This document shows positions 60,974 to 64,000 of a stretch of DNA of 64,000 nt, piece by piece. The notes under the pieces are model-generated. The model saw nothing but the letters and a program-made list of their open reading frames with translations, searched no databases and had not been told where the DNA came from. The stretch comes from Purshia tridentata (Eukaryota; Streptophyta; Magnoliopsida; Rosales; Rosaceae). Position 1 is the first letter of the stretch; the number at the start of each line of letters is the position of its first letter. Both the position numbers and the translations under genes were made by a program. The stretch is taken from assembly GCA_003254885.1 (NCBI GenBank), contig QANT01005322.1, forward strand, positions 1-64,000. Direction: 5' to 3'.

Positions 60974-61861
60974 TAGAAAATTCTAGACATACCCACCATT
61001 TTTTTTTTATCCCGTCTTGTCACTATCCTTAACATTCACTTTATGATTTTTTTTGTCTTATTATATTCAATTTAATTTTAATTATATCCCTAAATTAATA
61101 AAACATAGCCTAAACACTAAAATTTTTCTCCCTTGCTCAACAATACTCAATACCCAATATCCAATACTATTTCACAAATCTAACTCTATTCAACCAACCC
61201 CTCCTAATGCAATTGGGCTTCACCCACTACCATTTGAATATATTCTCACATTTTCATTAATTAGGTAAATCAAACATCTAGTCTATTTTCTTTGAGAAAT
61301 TGTTCATATTTAATGATAAATATGATATTTCTGTATGAATTTGTTGAGTTGAATTATTTTGGATTGTAGTAAATTGGGTGAATTGTCGAATGTTATGCCA
61401 AACATGATGATAATATTGAGCATTCATCTATCGAATGATTGTCATATGTTCGTCACCAGGCCACTGAATGCAAATAAACAATTTTTTGAACGTTATGTTC
61501 GGCGGCTTGCTATTGAATATATGTCAAATATTCGGTTGTTGTTTGTCGAAAATGATCATCGTATTCTGTGCTGGTCTACTGATTTATCCAAAAATCCTTG
61601 TTTGATGTTCAAAGTATGTTTGATGCTTGTTCGTTAGGAGATGAGGTTGTGTGTTTGAGAGTGTGAGTGTGGGTGAGAGTGAGAGTGAGGTTTGTGACTA
61701 TGCTTGGGTATAGAGAGTTGGGTATGAAGAAAAACATAAGGTTTTGTTTTTAATATACCATTGTCATTAATAGTCATTTCATGATAGGATAAAATAGTCT
61801 ATTCATGTGCAAAATATATGTTGGGTAAAAAAAAAATGGTTAGGTATGTCTAGAATTTCTC
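60974..61861. mobile_element. DNA element with about 38-bp terminal inverted repeats
   Basis: Left end AGAAAATTCTAGACATACCC, then ACCATTTTTTTTTAT. The reverse complement of the right end is AGAGAAATTCTAGACATACC, then TAACCATTTTTTTTTTAC. Internal frame 61359-61637 (92 codons) is unrecognised and shows no transposase motif. Superfamily uncertain because the flanking duplication is not clear. Confidence 0.6.
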
Positions 61862-62370
61862 TTACATGAATTATACAGGAAATTATGGTTTAAGTGTTGA
61901 GAGGAGTTTCATAATTTATATTATATCGTTTCAATTTTTTTAATTTAATATCTAACATTTTGATTTATTTATAATTAACTATTATTATTTGTCTAATTGT
62001 CAAATTATTTATTAATCAATGATGTCAAAGTTGCAGATCCCATATTTTTTTCTTATTTGGAAGGTCCAATGACCTCCCAAACTACCCTATAAAAGGTGTT
62101 TGAGCTGTTTGACGTTTATTTTTGATTTTTAAATGACTTCTCAAAATCCATATATATTAGACTTGATATATCGAAATGCACGTGAAGAAAGATCATTCGG
62201 CTTTACAGGTTGAAAAAGGTGTAGGACCCGCAACTATTAATATCAATTAACGTCTAATGAGACAATCATATATATGGCTGTAATCAATTGTAAATAAATT
62301 AAAACATTAGGTACCATATTAAAAAAATTGAAATAGTAGAATATAAGTTATGAAACACTCAAAACCTTAA
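61862..62370. other. Intergenic between two transposons
   Basis: AT-rich; no feature was recognised. Confidence 0.6.
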
Positions 62371-63385
62371 GGCCTTCCACTATGCTGCCGGATAGTGAAA
62401 GCCAAAAGGCATATTGGCTATCAATTTGGCATTTTTCTGCTGCTATGGGCCGGAAGTTGATAGTCAAATTGGGTTAAAACCCATATTGATATTGAAATTT
62501 GGGTATCAGCAAAACCCAAAAGCCAAAATGTGGGCCCACTTGAATTAAAGCAGATGTAGCCGGGGCCCACAACTTTTTGAATGTTACAGCAGGAGAGAGA
62601 AACAACGTTTGGCTGCTGATTGCGCTGGAGGGTAGGTCCCGCGCGTGACTCCTTGTCTACTGGGCGCGCCTGGCGTCGCGTGCAACCCACGAACGCTCCA
62701 GATTAGTTGCCCGTTGGAGATCAACGGTTCTGCGAGCTGCCCAGATCAGCCCAGATGTGAGATGCTGACGCCTTTTTTTTTTCGAAATGGATGGCTTAGA
62801 TTAATGAGATCTGCCCATCTCTGTTTTTTTTTTTAAACATAAAATCATTATTTTTAATCTGGAAAAATCGAAAAAAATTCTAGAAATTTTTTTTAAAATC
62901 CTACAAAATTTCTAACGGCCATATTCTCAAAACTTCTATATATATCACCTACTATCATAATGTTTCCTCACAAACACAAAGCTGTGTGGTTTCCGTTATG
63001 TGTTCTTTGTGTGTTTTTTGTGTGTTTTTGTTTGTACTTTTTATGAAATAAAATAAATTATGTTGTGTTTATAGTTTTTGAGTAATAATATATATATTTT
63101 TAATTTGGATAAACAAATAAAATATTCAAATATAGTCAATATTGACCTCAAATTAAAGATCTTTTTTAAATATAACTAATAGTATAATTTTCATCAATAT
63201 TTAAGTTTTAAATTTTAAATTATAAGTCACTTAATCCATAATAAGCATAATTTAATTGGATACAAAACCCTGATACCCAAATATGAGTATCAGCACCATA
63301 GTGAAACTGATACCCAACAAACACTATTCACACACCCAAAATGACATTTGACTATCAAAAAATGATTTTGTCATAATAGAAGGCC
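62371..63385. mobile_element. Tourist-like (PIF/Harbinger) element, about 1.0 kb, with GC-rich insert
   Basis: Inverted ends GGCCTTCCACTATG and (reverse complement) GGCCTTCTATTATG, flanked by the target duplication TAA (62368-62370, 63386-63388). Subterminal repeats (TGGGTATCAG and GATAGTCAAATG in opposite orientations) occur near both ends. The interval 62600-62770 is strikingly GC-rich for this window and unlike the AT-rich remainder. No transposase ORF. Confidence 0.78.
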
Positions 63386-63755
63386 TAAGAGTGTAAGTTA
63401 TAATTTGATGTAAATTATATATATAAAATATTTTATATCATCTTAGTTGTTGAGTAATTGAATGGAAAGGATAGTAAAATTTCATTCCAACGCACATGTT
63501 CGATTTCCCCTCCCCCAAAATCAGAAAAAAATAAAATTGTTTCATATGATATAGTCAACATCTTTACTATTATAAAACGCAACGATTGAAATTAAAATAT
63601 ACCCCACTTCCTTAAAGTTAAACCCTTAAACCAAAACCTTTTTTTTTTTCTGGCATCTAGTGACATGAAAGTTCTTCTAAGCAAACACTAACCAACGACA
63701 GTATATAACAGGCGCCAACGGCACAATCAGCCCCCGCGAGTCTCCAAGAGACCAA
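63386..63755. other. Promoter/5' region of the PUR7-like gene
   Basis: AT-rich until 63660, then a GC-richer 5' leader. No other feature was seen. Confidence 0.6.
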
Positions 63756-64000
63756 ATGGCTCAGTCTACGCCAAGCTTAAACCCTCCCAAAACCTTCATC
63801 CCCAAGCTCCCAATCCCCAGCCCCTCCTTCTCTCCCATCTCTTCCCTTAAAACCCCCAAACCCAAATCCAGAAACTTCCAAACCATCTCTGTCTCGGCGA
63901 TGGCTGGCCAAAATCAACAGAAACACCAGCGAACGCTGTCCTTGGATGCTGTGTTCAATGGTGCTCGCAAAGAAGAGGTACTTGGTGTCATTGGGAGCTC
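63756..64000 (+). CDS. SAICAR synthase, plastid (PUR7-like), N-terminus only
   Basis: The frame starts MAQSTPSLNPPKTFIPKLPI and runs open to the window edge (81 codons). The first about 50 residues are rich in Ser, Pro, Lys and poor in acidic residues, a chloroplast transit peptide. The mature start LSLDAVFNGARKEEVLGVIG matches the recalled beginning of plant phosphoribosylaminoimidazole-succinocarboxamide synthase (Arabidopsis At3g21110), the seventh step of purine synthesis. The catalytic ATP-grasp-like region lies beyond the window, so the assignment rests on the N-terminus alone. Confidence 0.72.
   Translation, partial: MAQSTPSLNPPKTFIPKLPIPSPSFSPISSLKTPKPKSRNFQTISVSAMAGQNQQKHQRTLSLDAVFNGARKEEVLGVIGS

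Overview
This window is plant nuclear DNA, AT-rich, with GT-AG introns, plant-specific gene families and many short DNA transposons. The gene set and repeat styles fit a woody rosid, most likely Rosaceae. That family assignment is an inference from recalled protein similarity and was not searched.

Layout. 1-2447 (+): 3' two thirds of a Golgi UDP-rhamnose/UDP-galactose transporter of the URGT4-6 type. 2.4-10 kb: a transposon-rich gap holding a broken Copia LTR element (3915-7875, 5-bp target duplication) whose 3' LTR was later split by a hAT-like DNA transposon, then a Tourist-like element. 10.2-13.2 kb (+): a WAT1/UMAMIT-type transporter with a one-base frameshift. 15.2-20.9 kb (+): a 23-exon B3-type cyclin. 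21.4-22.4 kb (-): a plastid-type DUF2358 protein, convergent with the cyclin. 24.7-26.0 kb (-): a decayed F-box/DUF295 gene. 26.9-31.0 kb (-): a non-coding repeat cluster, read here as five related H/ACA-type snoRNA candidates behind a promoter with a telo-box, three site II motifs and a TATA-like box. 31.6-35.0 kb (-): a Mn-type cation diffusion facilitator (MTP9/10-like). 37.8-38.1 kb (-): a small protein with a CSPTTHxGSFRC motif. 39.6-42.6 kb (-): farnesyl diphosphate synthase, 12 exons. 45.5-47.0 kb (-): a membrane RING-H2 E3 ligase. 52.0-53.7 kb (+): a Bet1-like SNARE. 54.0-56.0 kb (-): a GT61 glycosyltransferase. 57.2-59.8 kb (-): the kinase PEPKR2. 63.8 kb to the end (+): start of a plastid SAICAR synthase (PUR7-like).

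The exon models of the complete genes were checked by summing exon lengths. Cyclin B3 (690 aa), DUF2358 (259), MTP (419), FPS (342), RING (342), Bet1 (126), GT61 (469) and PEPKR2 (472) all close in frame. The WAT1 gene misses by one base, which agrees with its frameshift. The genes are independent housekeeping or metabolic loci, not a pathway cluster. The order CDF transporter / DUF2358 / CYCB3;1 matches, from memory, Arabidopsis At1g16310-At1g16330, so this is an old conserved block; here the F-box pseudogene and the putative snoRNA cluster lie inside it.

The most unusual content is the 26.9-31.0 kb repeat cluster. It has no credible protein ORF. It has five copies of a ~140-nt unit with hairpin-hinge-hairpin-ACA layout on the minus strand, and upstream of it the promoter signature known from plant snoRNA and ribosomal protein genes.
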